From Actinomycetes bacterium (lineage in GTDB: Bacteria; Actinomycetota; Acidimicrobiia; Acidimicrobiales; Bog-793), in the NCBI GenBank assembly GCA_021809805.1, contig JAJZKA010000018.1:1-35949 (forward strand): a stretch of DNA of 35,949 nucleotides. The letters are read 5' to 3'. The notes beneath the pieces are model-generated. The model was not told the DNA's origin. It made no database searches and saw nothing but the letters and a program-made list of their open reading frames with translations. The translations under genes were made by a program, and so were the position numbers. Of the stretch, positions 1 through 8,613 are shown one piece after another (position 1 is the stretch's first letter; the number at the start of each line of letters is the position of its first letter).

Positions 1-1
1 G

Positions 2-2098
2 ACCAAGGCCTCGGGCGCGACGGCCAACGTCGTCTCCTCGACCGAGCGCTACCAGGTGTCGACCAACAGCTGGGTGAGCGTCGGATCGATGCCCTACGGG
101 GTGAGCGACACCAGCGCCGTCAGCCTGCCGAACGGCAACGTGCTCGTTGCCGGTGGCGAGACCGACACGAGCGGCACGCCGACCTCGACGAGCGAGCAGT
201 TCAACCCCTCCACCAACGCCTGGTCGCCGACCGGCTTCCTGCCCTTTGCCAGCCACGGGGCGGTGATGGTCGGCCTCGGCGCCGCGGGCGTGCTCTACGC
301 GGGCGGGATGACGTCGGCAGCGGGCAACCCGACCAATGCCACGGCGCTGTATGACCTGGCGAACAACCAGTGGGCGACCACCAACGCGATGCTGAGCGCG
401 CGGGCGGACGCAGGAGCGGCCCTGTTGCCCGACGGTGACGTGCTCGTCGCCGGTGGCCAGGGGGCGACCGGCGTGCTCGTGCAGTCCGAGCTGTACCCGG
501 CGAGCGCCGCACCGGCGATCACCAGCGCCGCGAGCATCACCGCGGCGGTCGGCACGGCCCTCAACTTCACGGTGACGACCTCGGGCACTCCTGCGCCAGC
601 GCTCACCGAGAGCGGGAACCTGCCCCCCGGCGTCAGCTTCCATGACAACGGGAACGGCACGGCCACGATCTCGGGCACCCCGGTCGCGGGGTCGAGCGGC
701 ACGTACTCGCTCACGATCACGGCGCAGAACACCGTGTCGTCGACGAGCCAGAAGTTCGACATCGTCTTCTCGGCGGCCGCGGCGATCACCAGCGCGTCGA
801 GCGCGTCACTCACGCCCGGCGTCGCGTTCACCTTCAACGTGACGACCTCGGGCACTCCTACGCCAGCGCTCACCGAGAGCGGCAACCTGCCCCCCGGCGT
901 CAGCTTCCATGACAACGGGAACGGCACCGCCACGATCGCGGGCACGCCGACCACCTCGGCGCAGGGGACCTACAGCGTGACGATCAGCGCGTCGAACGGC
1001 GTCGGCAACGCTGCGACCCAGACGCTCAAGCTGACCGTCGCTGAGGCCCCGAAGATCACGACGGGCAACCGTCTCACCGTGCGGGACGGCCGGGCGGTCC
1101 GCTTCATCGTCCGCACCTCGGGCAACCCGACGCCGACGATCAACGCCACGGGCCGGCTGCCGCGTGGCCTTGGGCTGTACGTCGGCCAGAACGGAACGGC
1201 GACGCTGTTGGGGACCCCGGCGGCAGGCCAGAGGGGCGTGTTCCGCCTCTTCATCACGGCGAGCAACAGCGTCGGAACGCCGGCGCGCCAGGTCTTCACC
1301 CTCATTGTGATCAACCCGGTTCCCCCGGCCCGCCCGGTGCCGAGCTCACCTCGTGGGGTCGGCTACTGGTACGCGACCTCGGCCGGCCAGGTGCTCTTCA
1401 AGGGCGCAGCCCGGCCGATCGCTGCCAGGACCCCCCAGCACCCCGCCGACGTCGTGGCGATGGGGGTCATGCCTGGCCAGAAGGGCTACTACCTCGTCAG
1501 CTCCTACGGCGGAGTCTTCAGCTACGGCGCGGCGCAGTGGTTCGGGTCGGCGGCACATTTCCACTTCCACACGACCGTGTCCGGCTTCGCCGTGACGCCG
1601 GATGGTCGCGGCTACTACATCGTCACGCGGGCGGGCAACGTCTTTACCTACGGCGACGCCCACTTCCTCGGCTCGACGGCTGGTCGCGGCCTACCGCCGA
1701 TCGCCTCGTTCGGCCTCTTGCCGAACGGCACGGGCTACTACCTCGTGTCGATCCACGGGAACATCTACACCTTCGGCACGGCCGGCTTTTACGGCTCGCC
1801 CGCCCGCCAGCGCATCCCGACCGTGACGAGCTTCGCCGTCACGCCCGATGGTCACGGCTATTGGGTCGCGACGACGGCAGGGAACATCTTGAGCTACGGC
1901 GACGCGCAGTTCTACGGCTCTTTGTCGGGACGTGCCCCGGCTCCGGTGATCTCCATCGCCTCCACCGGTGACGGCAATGGCTACTGGCTCGTGACCTCGT
2001 CGGGCAACATCTACAACTTCGGTGATGCCCGCTGGCTCGGCTCGTCGGCCGGCGCCAACCTCGGTTCGAGCGTGGCAGCGTTCGCCCCGATGTTCTGA
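2..2098 (+). CDS. Kelch / putative-Ig / six-repeat surface protein, 5'-truncated by window edge
   Basis: The reading frame is open from base 2, so the start lies outside the window; a GTG at 56 is internal because the preceding codons continue a Kelch blade (TERYQVSTNSW). Order of modules: Kelch-like repeats (to about 510, motifs such as LPNGNVLVAGG and LLPDGDVLVAGG); three putative-Ig (He_PIG-like) domains of about 88 residues (about 515-1320; LPPGVSFHDNGNGTATISGTP, RLPRGLGLY); then six repeats of roughly 46 residues, each starting GYW/GYY and ending in a YGDAxxxGS-like motif (1361-2050), perhaps a six-bladed propeller. Family knowledge links such architectures to secreted or cell-surface binding proteins; no ligand can be named. 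No anchor follows the last repeat and the protein ends at FAPMF. The first two Ig-like modules share a nearly identical 99-bp stretch. Function is unknown; a surface location is inferred. Confidence 0.8.
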   Translation, partial: TKASGATANVVSSTERYQVSTNSWVSVGSMPYGVSDTSAVSLPNGNVLVAGGETDTSGTPTSTSEQFNPSTNAWSPTGFLPFASHGAVMVGLGAAGVLYAGGMTSAAGNPTNATALYDLANNQWATTNAMLSARADAGAALLPDGDVLVAGGQGATGVLVQSELYPASAAPAITSAASITAAVGTALNFTVTTSGTPAPALTESGNLPPGVSFHDNGNGTATISGTPVAGSSGTYSLTITAQNTVSSTSQKFDIVFSAAAAITSASSASLTPGVAFTFNVTTSGTPTPALTESGNLPPGVSFHDNGNGTATIAGTPTTSAQGTYSVTISASNGVGNAATQTLKLTVAEAPKITTGNRLTVRDGRAVRFIVRTSGNPTPTINATGRLPRGLGLYVGQNGTATLLGTPAAGQRGVFRLFITASNSVGTPARQVFTLIVINPVPPARPVPSSPRGVGYWYATSAGQVLFKGAARPIAARTPQHPADVVAMGVMPGQKGYYLVSSYGGVFSYGAAQWFGSAAHFHFHTTVSGFAVTPDGRGYYIVTRAGNVFTYGDAHFLGSTAGRGLPPIASFGLLPNGTGYYLVSIHGNIYTFGTAGFYGSPARQRIPTVTSFAVTPDGHGYWVATTAGNILSYGDAQFYGSLSGRAPAPVISIASTGDGNGYWLVTSSGNIYNFGDARWLGSSAGANLGSSVAAFAPMF
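572..937 (+). repeat. Near-identical 99-bp tandem module copies (572-670 and 839-937)
   Basis: Bases 572-670 and 839-937 match at 96 of 99 positions by direct reading and lie exactly 267 bp (89 codons) apart. They encode the core of the first two Ig-like domains. The third domain (from about 1050) is clearly diverged, so the first two were duplicated recently or are homogenised by gene conversion. Confidence 0.9.
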
Positions 2099-2122
2099 TC
2101 GCCGCGTCGCAGCGATCAAAAG

Positions 2123-2155
2123 TGGGAGGCGGCCCTGTTTCGGGGCCGCCTCCCA
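2123..2155. terminator. 13-bp perfect stem-loop after the surface protein gene
   Basis: TGGGAGGCGGCCC (2123-2135) pairs perfectly with GGGCCGCCTCCCA (2143-2155) around a 7-nt loop. It lies 25 bp after the stop codon. No T-run follows on the plus strand. On the minus strand CTTTT follows the stem, but no minus-strand gene ends here. It most likely ends or stabilises the upstream transcript. Confidence 0.65.
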
Positions 2156-2204
2156 GCGCGTCGCACGGAGGGGCGCTGGGCTGAGCGGCTGGCCTGCTCG
2201 CGGG

Positions 2205-2217
2205 TAGCCTGTCGGCC
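2205..2217 (+). promoter_or_regulatory. Putative leaderless promoter of ilvD (-10 TAGCCT)
   Basis: TAGCCT (2205-2210) fits the actinobacterial TANNNT -10 box and lies 7 nt before the ATG at 2218. No Shine-Dalgarno sequence precedes the ATG. The arrangement predicts transcription starting at or next to the start codon. The -35 region (about 2182) is poor. Confidence 0.45.
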
Positions 2218-3927
2218 ATGTCGCCTGATCCCTCCGCGATGCCGGCTGCCGGCCGGGACCTCAAGATCCGCAGCAAGGACGTCACCGAAGGGGTACGTCG
2301 CGCCCCGGCACGGGCGATGCTGCGCGCCGTCGGGATGACCGACGACGACTTCGACAAGCCGCAGATCGGCATCGCATCGACCTGGAACGAGGTCACGCCG
2401 TGCAACCTGCCCCTCGATCGCCTCGCGAAGCGCGCCAAGCACGGGGTGACGGTCGCGGGCGGTTTTGCCTTCGAGTTCGGCGCGATCACAGTCTCGGATG
2501 GCATCTCGATGGGTCACGAGGGCATGCGCGCCTCGCTCGTCAGCCGTGAGGTCATCACCGACTCGGTGGAAACGGTGGTGCACGCCGAGCGCTTCGACGG
2601 CTTCGTCGGCCTGGCGGGATGTGACAAGTCGCTGCCCGCCATGTTGATGGCTGCCGCCCGGCTCAATGTCCCGAGCCTCCTCGTCTACGCCGGCAGCATC
2701 CTTCCGGGCCACTACCGGGATCAGACGCTCGACATCGTGAGCGTCTTCGAGGCGGTCGGCGCCTACTCGGCTGGTGAGATCGACGATGCCACCTTGCGCG
2801 AGATCGAGCGGAACGCGTGTCCGACCGAGGGCGCGTGCGCCGGCATGTTCACGGCCAACACCATGGCCGCGATCGGCGAAGCGCTCGGTATGTCGCTCCC
2901 CTCTGGCGCGAGCGCCCCGGCCGTCGATCGCCGCCGAGACGACGTCGCCTTCGACTCGGGCCGGGCCGTGGTCCAGATGCTGGAGCTCGGGATCATGCCC
3001 CGCGACATCATGACCAAGGCGGCCTTCGAGAACGCGATCGCCTGCACGATGGCGCTCGGTGGCTCGACGAACTCGGTGCTGCACCTGCTCGCCATCGCGT
3101 ACGAAGCCGAGGTGGCGCTCGACATCGACGACTTCGCGCGCATCGGCGCGAAGGTTCCCCACTTCGCCGACATGAAGCCGCACGGCAAGTTCCACATGGT
3201 CGACCTCGACCGGGTCGGTGGCGTCCCGGTGGTCTTGAAGATGCTGCTCGACGCCGGTCTGTTGCATGGTGACTGCCTCACGGTCACGGGCAAGACGATG
3301 GCCGAGAACCTCGCGACGATCGACCCGCCGGCCCCCGACGGCGTCGTGGTGCACCCGCTCGACCGGCCGATCCACGACCGTGGTGGGATCGTGATCTTGC
3401 GGGGCAGCCTCGCCCCCAAGGGCGCGGTCGTGAAGATCGCCGGGACCGAGCTGTCCCGCTTTGACGGCGTGGCGCGTGTCTTTGACGGCGAGGACGGCGC
3501 GATGGAAGCGATCGTTTCCGGCTCGGTGCAGCCAGGAACGGTGCTCGTGATCCGCTACGAGGGCCCGAAGGGCGGACCGGGCATGCGGGAGATGCTCGCG
3601 GTGACCGGGGCGCTCGCGGGGGCGGGGCGCGGCGGGGACTGCGCGCTCGTGACCGACGGCCGGTTCTCGGGTGGCACGCGGGGCTTTTGTGTGGGTCACG
3701 TCGCGCCCGAGGCGACCGATGGCGGCCCAATCGCGCTCGTGCACGACGGCGACCGGATCGTCATCGACGCGACCACCGGAAGCATCGAGCTCTTTGTCGA
3801 GGAGGCCGAGCTCGATCGGCGCCGCCAGGAGTTCCGCCCCCTGCCGCCCCGCTACACCCGCGGCGTGCTCGCCAAGTACGCACGCCTCGCGGCGGGGGCC
3901 GAGCGCGGGGCGGTCACCGAGGCCTGA
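2218..3927 (+). CDS. ilvD: Dihydroxy-acid dehydratase
   Basis: Converts 2,3-dihydroxy-isovalerate and 2,3-dihydroxy-3-methylvalerate to the 2-oxo acids, the third common step of valine and isoleucine synthesis, in the cytoplasm. It has 569 residues, normal for the shorter IlvD/Edd branch. Iron-sulfur cysteines are in TPCNLPL (C62), GCDKSLPAM (C135) and TEGACAGMF (C207); K137 is the family's usual carbamylated Mg-binding lysine, and GRFSGGTRG near the C-terminus carries the catalytic serine. Actinobacterial homologues with this cysteine spacing carry a [2Fe-2S] cluster. The ATG at 2218 fits a leaderless start; the ATG at 2239 is the alternative. It sits upstream of, but is separately promoted from, the attenuated ilvBNC unit. 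Assignment is firm. Confidence 0.97.
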   Translation: MSPDPSAMPAAGRDLKIRSKDVTEGVRRAPARAMLRAVGMTDDDFDKPQIGIASTWNEVTPCNLPLDRLAKRAKHGVTVAGGFAFEFGAITVSDGISMGHEGMRASLVSREVITDSVETVVHAERFDGFVGLAGCDKSLPAMLMAAARLNVPSLLVYAGSILPGHYRDQTLDIVSVFEAVGAYSAGEIDDATLREIERNACPTEGACAGMFTANTMAAIGEALGMSLPSGASAPAVDRRRDDVAFDSGRAVVQMLELGIMPRDIMTKAAFENAIACTMALGGSTNSVLHLLAIAYEAEVALDIDDFARIGAKVPHFADMKPHGKFHMVDLDRVGGVPVVLKMLLDAGLLHGDCLTVTGKTMAENLATIDPPAPDGVVVHPLDRPIHDRGGIVILRGSLAPKGAVVKIAGTELSRFDGVARVFDGEDGAMEAIVSGSVQPGTVLVIRYEGPKGGPGMREMLAVTGALAGAGRGGDCALVTDGRFSGGTRGFCVGHVAPEATDGGPIALVHDGDRIVIDATTGSIELFVEEAELDRRRQEFRPLPPRYTRGVLAKYARLAAGAERGAVTEA

Positions 3928-3934
3928 CGTGGAC

Positions 3935-3963
3935 TTGCCGGGCGCTAGCGAAGCTGCGATCAT
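3935..3963 (+). promoter_or_regulatory. Putative promoter of the ilvB leader
   Basis: TTGCCG (3935-3940), a 17-bp spacer, then GATCAT (3958-3963), with the leader-peptide ATG 7 nt further on. The hexamers are weak matches. The spacing, and the same layout before the leuA and leuB leaders, is what supports the call. Confidence 0.45.
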
Positions 3964-3970
3964 CAACGTG

Positions 3971-4006
3971 ATGGCCACCGCATCGATCGTCGTACTTCTC
4001 ACCTAG
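3971..4006 (+). CDS. ilvB leader peptide (MATASIVVLLT)
   Basis: An 11-residue ORF with the run Ile-Val-Val-Leu-Leu (ATC GTC GTA CTT CTC), followed within 60 nt by two hairpins and then ilvB. This is the classic layout of ribosome-mediated attenuation, known for branched-chain operons including actinobacterial ilvB. It starts with ATG (a GTG lies directly before it) and has no Shine-Dalgarno; the predicted transcription start is at or next to the ATG. GTA and CTT look rare beside the neighbouring genes' codon use, which would sharpen stalling. The bases TCGTCGT within the Ile-Val-Val codons (3987-3993) pair perfectly with ACGACGA (4010-4016), part of the first hairpin's 5' arm. The peptide itself probably has no function beyond sensing charged tRNA. 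Confidence 0.82.
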   Translation: MATASIVVLLT

Positions 4007-4067
4007 CGCACGACGACAACTCGTCTTCGTGCGCCCACGACCTCCCGCAAGGGAGGTCGTTGCATTT
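4006..4067 (+). terminator. ilvB attenuator: control hairpin plus terminator hairpin
   Basis: Hairpin 1: GCGCACGA (4006-4013) with TCGTGCGC (4027-4034), extended by GAC/GTC inside. Hairpin 2: ACGACCTCCC (4037-4046), loop GCAA, GGGAGGTCGT (4051-4060), a perfect 10-bp stem followed by TGCATTT, a broken T-run. It follows the leader peptide and precedes ilvB by about 80 nt. The weak T-run makes it less obvious than the leuA and leuB attenuators. Confidence 0.78.
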
Positions 4068-4145
4068 CCCGGGTGCGGCGAGCGGCGAGGCACCAGGGAC
4101 CGACGCTGGTGACCGATCGCAGCCGCAGCAAGGAGAAGAGGAGCG

Positions 4146-5876
4146 ATGGAGCTCACGGGAGCGCAAGCACTGATCAAGAGCCTCGAGGCCCAAGGGGTCG
4201 AGGTGCTCTTCGGGCTGCCCGGCGGTGCGATCTTGCCGGTCTACGACCCGATCATCGACTCTTCGATCCGCCACGTCCTCGTGCGCCACGAGCAGGGCGC
4301 GGGACATGCCGCTGAGGGCTACGCGCAGGTGACCGGTCGCGCTGGGGTGGCGATGGTGACTTCGGGGCCGGGTGCGACGAACGTGGTGACGCCGCTCGCC
4401 GACGCGATGATGGACTCGATCCCACTCGTCGTGATCACCGGCCAGGTCGCCAGCGCCTCCATCGGCACCGACGCGTTCCAAGAGGTGGACACGAGGGGCA
4501 TCACGATGGGCGTGACCAAGCACAACTACCTCGTCACGAGCGCGGACGACATCTCCGACGTCGTGGCCGAGGCGTTCCATCTTGCGACGACGGGCCGCCC
4601 GGGGCCCGTGCTCATCGACTTCCCTAAGGACGTGGCCAACGCTCGCACGACCTGGCGCGAGCCCGGGCCGGTCGACCTTCCTGGCTACGCGCCGCCGAGC
4701 GTGCCCGAGTCGGCGGCCGTGCAGGCGGCCGCCGAGCTGATCGCCGCGGCGCGGCGTCCCGTGATCTATGCCGGTGGCGGCATCTTGAAGGCAAACGCCA
4801 CCGCGGCGCTCCACCGCTTCGTGAATCTGACCGGAATCCCGGTCGTGACGACGCTCATGGGCCGCGGCGCCTTCCCTGAGAGCGACCCGCGCTGGCTCGG
4901 CATGCCGGGAATGCACGGCAGCTACACCGCCGTGACCGCCATGCAGCAGGCCGATCTGCTCGTGGCGCTCGGGACGCGCTTTGACGACCGCGTGACCGGG
5001 CGCGTCGACGCCTTTGCCCCCCGGGCAAAGGTCATCCACGTCGACATCGACCGCGCCGAGCTCGGCAAGGTCCGTCGCCCGGACGTGCCGATGGCAGCCG
5101 ACTGTCGCGCCGCCATCGATGCGCTCTGCGACGCGCTGGCGCCCCTCGGGCTCGGTGCCGAGCGCCTCGCGCAGTGGATCGCAACGCTCGAGGCGTGGCG
5201 CGAGCGCTTCCCACTGACCTACGACCGCGATTCGGGTACGGGCGCCGTGCCGGGCACCGTCAAGCCGCAGTTCGTCCTCGAGGAGCTGCGCCGCCTGACG
5301 CCCCCAGAGACCGTGCTCGTCTCCGGCGTCGGCCAGCACCAGATGTGGGCGGCACAGTTCTGGCGCTTCGAGGAGCCGCGCAGCTGGGTCAACTCGGGCG
5401 GCCTCGGGACGATGGGCTTCGCCGTCCCCGCGGCGCTCGGCGCGAAGGTCGGGCGCCCCGACAAGATGGTCTGGGCCGTCGACGGCGATGGCTGCTTCCA
5501 GATGACCGCGCAGGAGCTCGTGACGGCGAGCGCCGAGCGGATCCCCGTGAAGGTGGCGATCTTGAACAACGCCTACCTCGGCATGGTTCGCCAGTGGCAG
5601 CACATGTTCTACGCGGAACGCTATTCGGAGGTCTATCTCTCGCCCGACCTGCCGGACTACGTGCGCTGGGCCGAGGCGATGGGATGCGTCGCCTTCCGGG
5701 TCAGCACCCCTGAGGAGGTCGAACCGACGATCGAGAAGGCGAACGAAGTCGACGACCGACCCGTCGTCATCGACTTCCGCATCGACTCGATGGAGCAGGT
5801 CTATCCCATGGTTCCCGCCGGCGCGTCGAACGACGACATCGTCGTGCACCCCTCCCAGTCGGGTCTTGCCCGATGA
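4146..5876 (+). CDS. ilvB: Acetolactate synthase large (catalytic) subunit
   Basis: ThDP enzyme that condenses two pyruvates to 2-acetolactate (valine, leucine) or pyruvate with 2-oxobutyrate (isoleucine). It has 576 residues, full length. The catalytic glutamate is E49 in [14 protein letters not shown]; the ThDP/Mg motif begins VDGDGCFQM (about 446) and ends with [12 protein letters not shown] near 474; a central FAD-associated domain lies between. GAGGAG-rich sequence (4130-4143) precedes the ATG. It overlaps ilvN by ATGA, so the two subunits are translationally coupled. Transcription is probably controlled by the attenuator at 3971-4067. A specialised pyruvate oxidase is unlikely given the ilvN partner. 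Confidence 0.97.
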   Translation: MELTGAQALIKSLEAQGVEVLFGLPGGAILPVYDPIIDSSIRHVLVRHEQGAGHAAEGYAQVTGRAGVAMVTSGPGATNVVTPLADAMMDSIPLVVITGQVASASIGTDAFQEVDTRGITMGVTKHNYLVTSADDISDVVAEAFHLATTGRPGPVLIDFPKDVANARTTWREPGPVDLPGYAPPSVPESAAVQAAAELIAAARRPVIYAGGGILKANATAALHRFVNLTGIPVVTTLMGRGAFPESDPRWLGMPGMHGSYTAVTAMQQADLLVALGTRFDDRVTGRVDAFAPRAKVIHVDIDRAELGKVRRPDVPMAADCRAAIDALCDALAPLGLGAERLAQWIATLEAWRERFPLTYDRDSGTGAVPGTVKPQFVLEELRRLTPPETVLVSGVGQHQMWAAQFWRFEEPRSWVNSGGLGTMGFAVPAALGAKVGRPDKMVWAVDGDGCFQMTAQELVTASAERIPVKVAILNNAYLGMVRQWQHMFYAERYSEVYLSPDLPDYVRWAEAMGCVAFRVSTPEEVEPTIEKANEVDDRPVVIDFRIDSMEQVYPMVPAGASNDDIVVHPSQSGLAR

Positions 5877-6418
5877 GCCTGCTCGCCGACAGCACCGGGG
5901 GGGAGACGGTTTCCGCCCGGCCGCGCCACCACATGGTGGCGCTCGTGGTGGAGAACAAGGCGGGGGTGCTCGCCCGGATTGCCGGGCTGTTCTCACGCCG
6001 GGGCTTCAACATCTTCTCCCTCGCGGTGGCCCCGACCGAGGACGCACGCTTCTCGCGGGTCTCGATTGTGGTCGACGTCGAGTCGGCCCCCCTCCAGCAG
6101 ATCCTCGACCAGCTCGACAAGCTCGTGAACGTCGTGCACATCAGCGAGCTGCACCCTGATGCTGCGCACGAGGCCGAGCTCTTGCTGATCACCGTGTCGG
6201 CCCGAGAAGAGGACCGTCCCGCGCTCGAGGCGGCGATCGCGCACCATGGTGCGCGCCTGCTCGAGGCCAACGAGCGTGCCGTGACGGCGCTGCTCGCGGG
6301 CGACCCCGCGGCGCTCGATTCCTTCGAAGAGGCGGTGCGCCCATACGGAATCGTGGAGCTCCAGCGCACGGGGCGGATCGCGCTTCGTAAGCTGGGTGCC
6401 GCCGGTGACGCGCCGTGA
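5873..6418 (+). CDS. ilvN: Acetolactate synthase small (regulatory) subunit
   Basis: ACT-domain regulatory subunit that activates IlvB and confers feedback inhibition by valine. It has 181 residues. The N-terminal ACT domain (about 20-95) is recognisable from [20 protein letters not shown] and the following FSRVSIVV strand; a second ACT-like region fills the C-terminal half ([18 protein letters not shown]). The N-terminus carries about 18 extra residues ([14 protein letters not shown]) relative to compact homologues. The start overlaps the ilvB stop as ATGA. An 89-bp gap without clear structure separates it from ilvC. Confidence 0.96.
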   Translation: MSLLADSTGGETVSARPRHHMVALVVENKAGVLARIAGLFSRRGFNIFSLAVAPTEDARFSRVSIVVDVESAPLQQILDQLDKLVNVVHISELHPDAAHEAELLLITVSAREEDRPALEAAIAHHGARLLEANERAVTALLAGDPAALDSFEEAVRPYGIVELQRTGRIALRKLGAAGDAP

Positions 6419-6507
6419 GGCCTGCGGCCCGGCGTGTTGCACCGGCGCCTGCCCGTCTTGAAACGCCAACGGACCGGCCCCGGCCGTCCATGACAGAGAG
6501 GTAGGCA

Positions 6508-7533
6508 ATGCCCACGCTGTATTACGCCAACGACGCGGACCGCTCGCTCATCGGCGGACGCAAGGTCGCGGTCATCGGCTATGGCTCCCAGGGGCACGCC
6601 CACGCCCTGAACCTGCTGGATTCGGGCGTCGACGTTCGGGTCGGGCTACGGGAGGGGTCGAGCTCGCGTGCCAAAGCTGAGGCGGCTGGCCTGCGGGTGC
6701 TGTCGATCGCCGAGGCGTCCGCTGAGGCCGACCTCGTCATGATCCTCCTGCCCGACACCGAACAGCCGCGCATCTACCGCGAGGAGATCGCGCCGCACCT
6801 GCGCGACGGCGATGCCATCTTCTTCGCGCACGGCTTCAACATCCGCTACGGCACGATCACGCCGGCCGAGGGCATCGACGTGGCGATGGTTGCCCCGAAG
6901 GGTCCCGGCCACCTCGTGCGCCGCACGTACACCGAAGGCGGCGGTGTTCCGGCGCTGATCGCCGTGGCCGCTGACCTGTCGGGCACGGCGATGGGGCTCG
7001 CGCTCGCGTACGCGGACGCGATCGGCGCGACGCGCGCCGGAGTGTTGGAGACGACCTTCGCCGAGGAGACCGAGACCGACCTGTTCGGCGAGCAGGTCGT
7101 CCTCTGCGGTGGCCTGACGGCGCTCGTGACCGCCGGCTTCGACACCCTGGTCGAGGCGGGCTACGCGCCCGAGTCGGCCTACTTTGAGTGCCTGCACGAG
7201 CTGAAGCTGATCGTCGACTTGATGTATGAGCAGGGCATCTCGGGCATGCGCTTTTCCATCTCCGACACCGCCGAGTACGGCGACGTCACCCGCGGCCCGC
7301 GCATCATCTCCTCGGCGGTGCGCGAGGAGATGCGCAAGGTGCTCGGAGAGATCCGTGACGGTACCTTCGCCAAGGAATGGATCGCCGAGAACGAGGCGGG
7401 GCGCAAACACTTCGAGGAGCTGCGCGCAGCGGGCCGGGCGCACCAGGTCGAGCAGATCGGCGCCGAGCTTCGGTCGATGATGCCCTTCATCACCGCCGGC
7501 CGTCAGCGCCTCGAGGAGGTCTCCGGTGGCTGA
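6508..7533 (+). CDS. ilvC: Ketol-acid reductoisomerase (NADP+), class I
   Basis: Mg- and NADPH-dependent isomeroreductase that converts acetolactate and acetohydroxybutyrate to the dihydroxy acids used by IlvD. It has 341 residues, typical of the short class I form. The Rossmann motif is [10 protein letters not shown] (24-33); R48 and the serines at 51-53 (GLREGSSS) are the usual binders of the NADPH phosphate, so NADPH preference is expected. Knotted-domain metal ligands lie in [11 protein letters not shown] and [26 protein letters not shown] Shine-Dalgarno precedes the ATG. It is the third gene of the ilvBNC unit and its 3' end overlaps the next gene by 8 bp. Confidence 0.97.
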   Translation: MPTLYYANDADRSLIGGRKVAVIGYGSQGHAHALNLLDSGVDVRVGLREGSSSRAKAEAAGLRVLSIAEASAEADLVMILLPDTEQPRIYREEIAPHLRDGDAIFFAHGFNIRYGTITPAEGIDVAMVAPKGPGHLVRRTYTEGGGVPALIAVAADLSGTAMGLALAYADAIGATRAGVLETTFAEETETDLFGEQVVLCGGLTALVTAGFDTLVEAGYAPESAYFECLHELKLIVDLMYEQGISGMRFSISDTAEYGDVTRGPRIISSAVREEMRKVLGEIRDGTFAKEWIAENEAGRKHFEELRAAGRAHQVEQIGAELRSMMPFITAGRQRLEEVSGG

Positions 7534-8593
7534 GCAGCGGTCCGAGCCCGGCGCGCCGGCACCCGCGGCGGTCAACCGCGCCGCCGTCTTGTACGGCGTT
7601 GGTGACCTGCGCATCGAGGACCGGCCGCTGCCCGAACCGGGCCCGCACGAGGTGCTCGTCGAGATCCGGGCCGTCGGTATCTGCGGCTCGGACGTGCACT
7701 ATTTCGAGCACGGCCGGATCGGTGATTTCGTGGTCAACTCGCCGCTCGTGCTTGGCCACGAGTCCGCGGGCGTGATCGTCGGGCTCGGTGCGCAGGCAAC
7801 GCGGCACCGCCTTGGTGAGCGTGTCGCCCTCGAGCCCGGCGTCCCCTGCGGCCAGTGTCGCGAGTGTCGGCGCGGGCGCTACAACCTGTGCCGGGATATC
7901 GCCTTTTTTGCGACCCCGCCGATCGACGGGGCGCTCGCGCGCTTTGTGACGATCCACGAGGACTTCGCCTTCAGCGTGCCCGACCACGTCTCGGACGCCG
8001 CGGCGGCGCTTTGCGAGCCCCTGTCGGTTGGCATCTGGTCGTGCCGCAAGGGATCGGTCGGCATCGGCAGCCGCGTCGCGATCGCCGGCGCCGGGCCGAT
8101 CGGCGCTGTGGCCACGCTCGTCGCGTTGGCGGCAGGGGCGGCCGAGGTGATCGTCAGCGACCCCGTCCCCGAGCGCCGCGAGCGCGTGCGTGCGCTCGGC
8201 GCCACCGATGCCGTTGACCCGGCCTCGGGTGGTCTCAAAGAGGCGTGCGTGGACGCGGACGTGTTCCTCGATTGCTCGGGCAGCCCGCAGGCGATCGCCG
8301 ATGGCATCGCCGCGCTGCGGCCGGCCGGCACGGCGGTGCTCGTCGGGATGTGCCCGGCAACCGAGATCCCCTGGCCCGTCGCGCGCGTGCAGAACCGGGA
8401 GATCTGGGTGACCGGGACCTTCCGCTACGCCCATACCTATCCCGAGGCGATTACGTTGATTGCATCGGGGCGCATCGATCTCGACTCGCTCGTCGACGCG
8501 ACCTTCGACCTTGAACACGCCGAGGAGGCACTCGGGGCCGCCAAGGCCAACCCGAGCATCTTGAAGCCGCTGGTCCGCGTCAGCGGCGTGTAG
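7526..8593 (+). CDS. Zinc-dependent medium-chain alcohol/polyol dehydrogenase (sorbitol dehydrogenase-like)
   Basis: NAD(P)-dependent oxidoreductase of the MDR superfamily with 355 residues. Catalytic zinc ligands are C53 ([10 protein letters not shown]), H78 and E79 (GHESAG); structural zinc cysteines are C108, C111, C114 and C122 ([15 protein letters not shown]). The Rossmann fold motif is [12 protein letters not shown]. The [20 protein letters not shown] signature is closest to sorbitol, xylitol and L-iditol 2-dehydrogenases, but substrate cannot be set from sequence. GTG start at 7526 with GAGGAGG six nt upstream, inside the end of ilvC, so it is translated from the ilvBNC transcript. A polyol enzyme has no obvious place in branched-chain synthesis; it may act on a hydroxy intermediate or simply share expression. 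Confidence 0.88.
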   Translation: MAEQRSEPGAPAPAAVNRAAVLYGVGDLRIEDRPLPEPGPHEVLVEIRAVGICGSDVHYFEHGRIGDFVVNSPLVLGHESAGVIVGLGAQATRHRLGERVALEPGVPCGQCRECRRGRYNLCRDIAFFATPPIDGALARFVTIHEDFAFSVPDHVSDAAAALCEPLSVGIWSCRKGSVGIGSRVAIAGAGPIGAVATLVALAAGAAEVIVSDPVPERRERVRALGATDAVDPASGGLKEACVDADVFLDCSGSPQAIADGIAALRPAGTAVLVGMCPATEIPWPVARVQNREIWVTGTFRYAHTYPEAITLIASGRIDLDSLVDATFDLEHAEEALGAAKANPSILKPLVRVSGV

Positions 8594-8613
8594 TCCGGGG
8601 CGTCGCCGGCGCC

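Noticed and set aside
2116-4002. Long minus-strand open frame (about 630 codons) opposite ilvD
   Set aside because: It is antisense to a firm ilvD, its translation is Arg/His/Gly-rich without motifs, and GC-rich third positions routinely keep such antisense frames open.
3999-5996. Long minus-strand open frame opposite ilvB
   Set aside because: Antisense to ilvB, low-complexity composition, no recognisable domain or Shine-Dalgarno.
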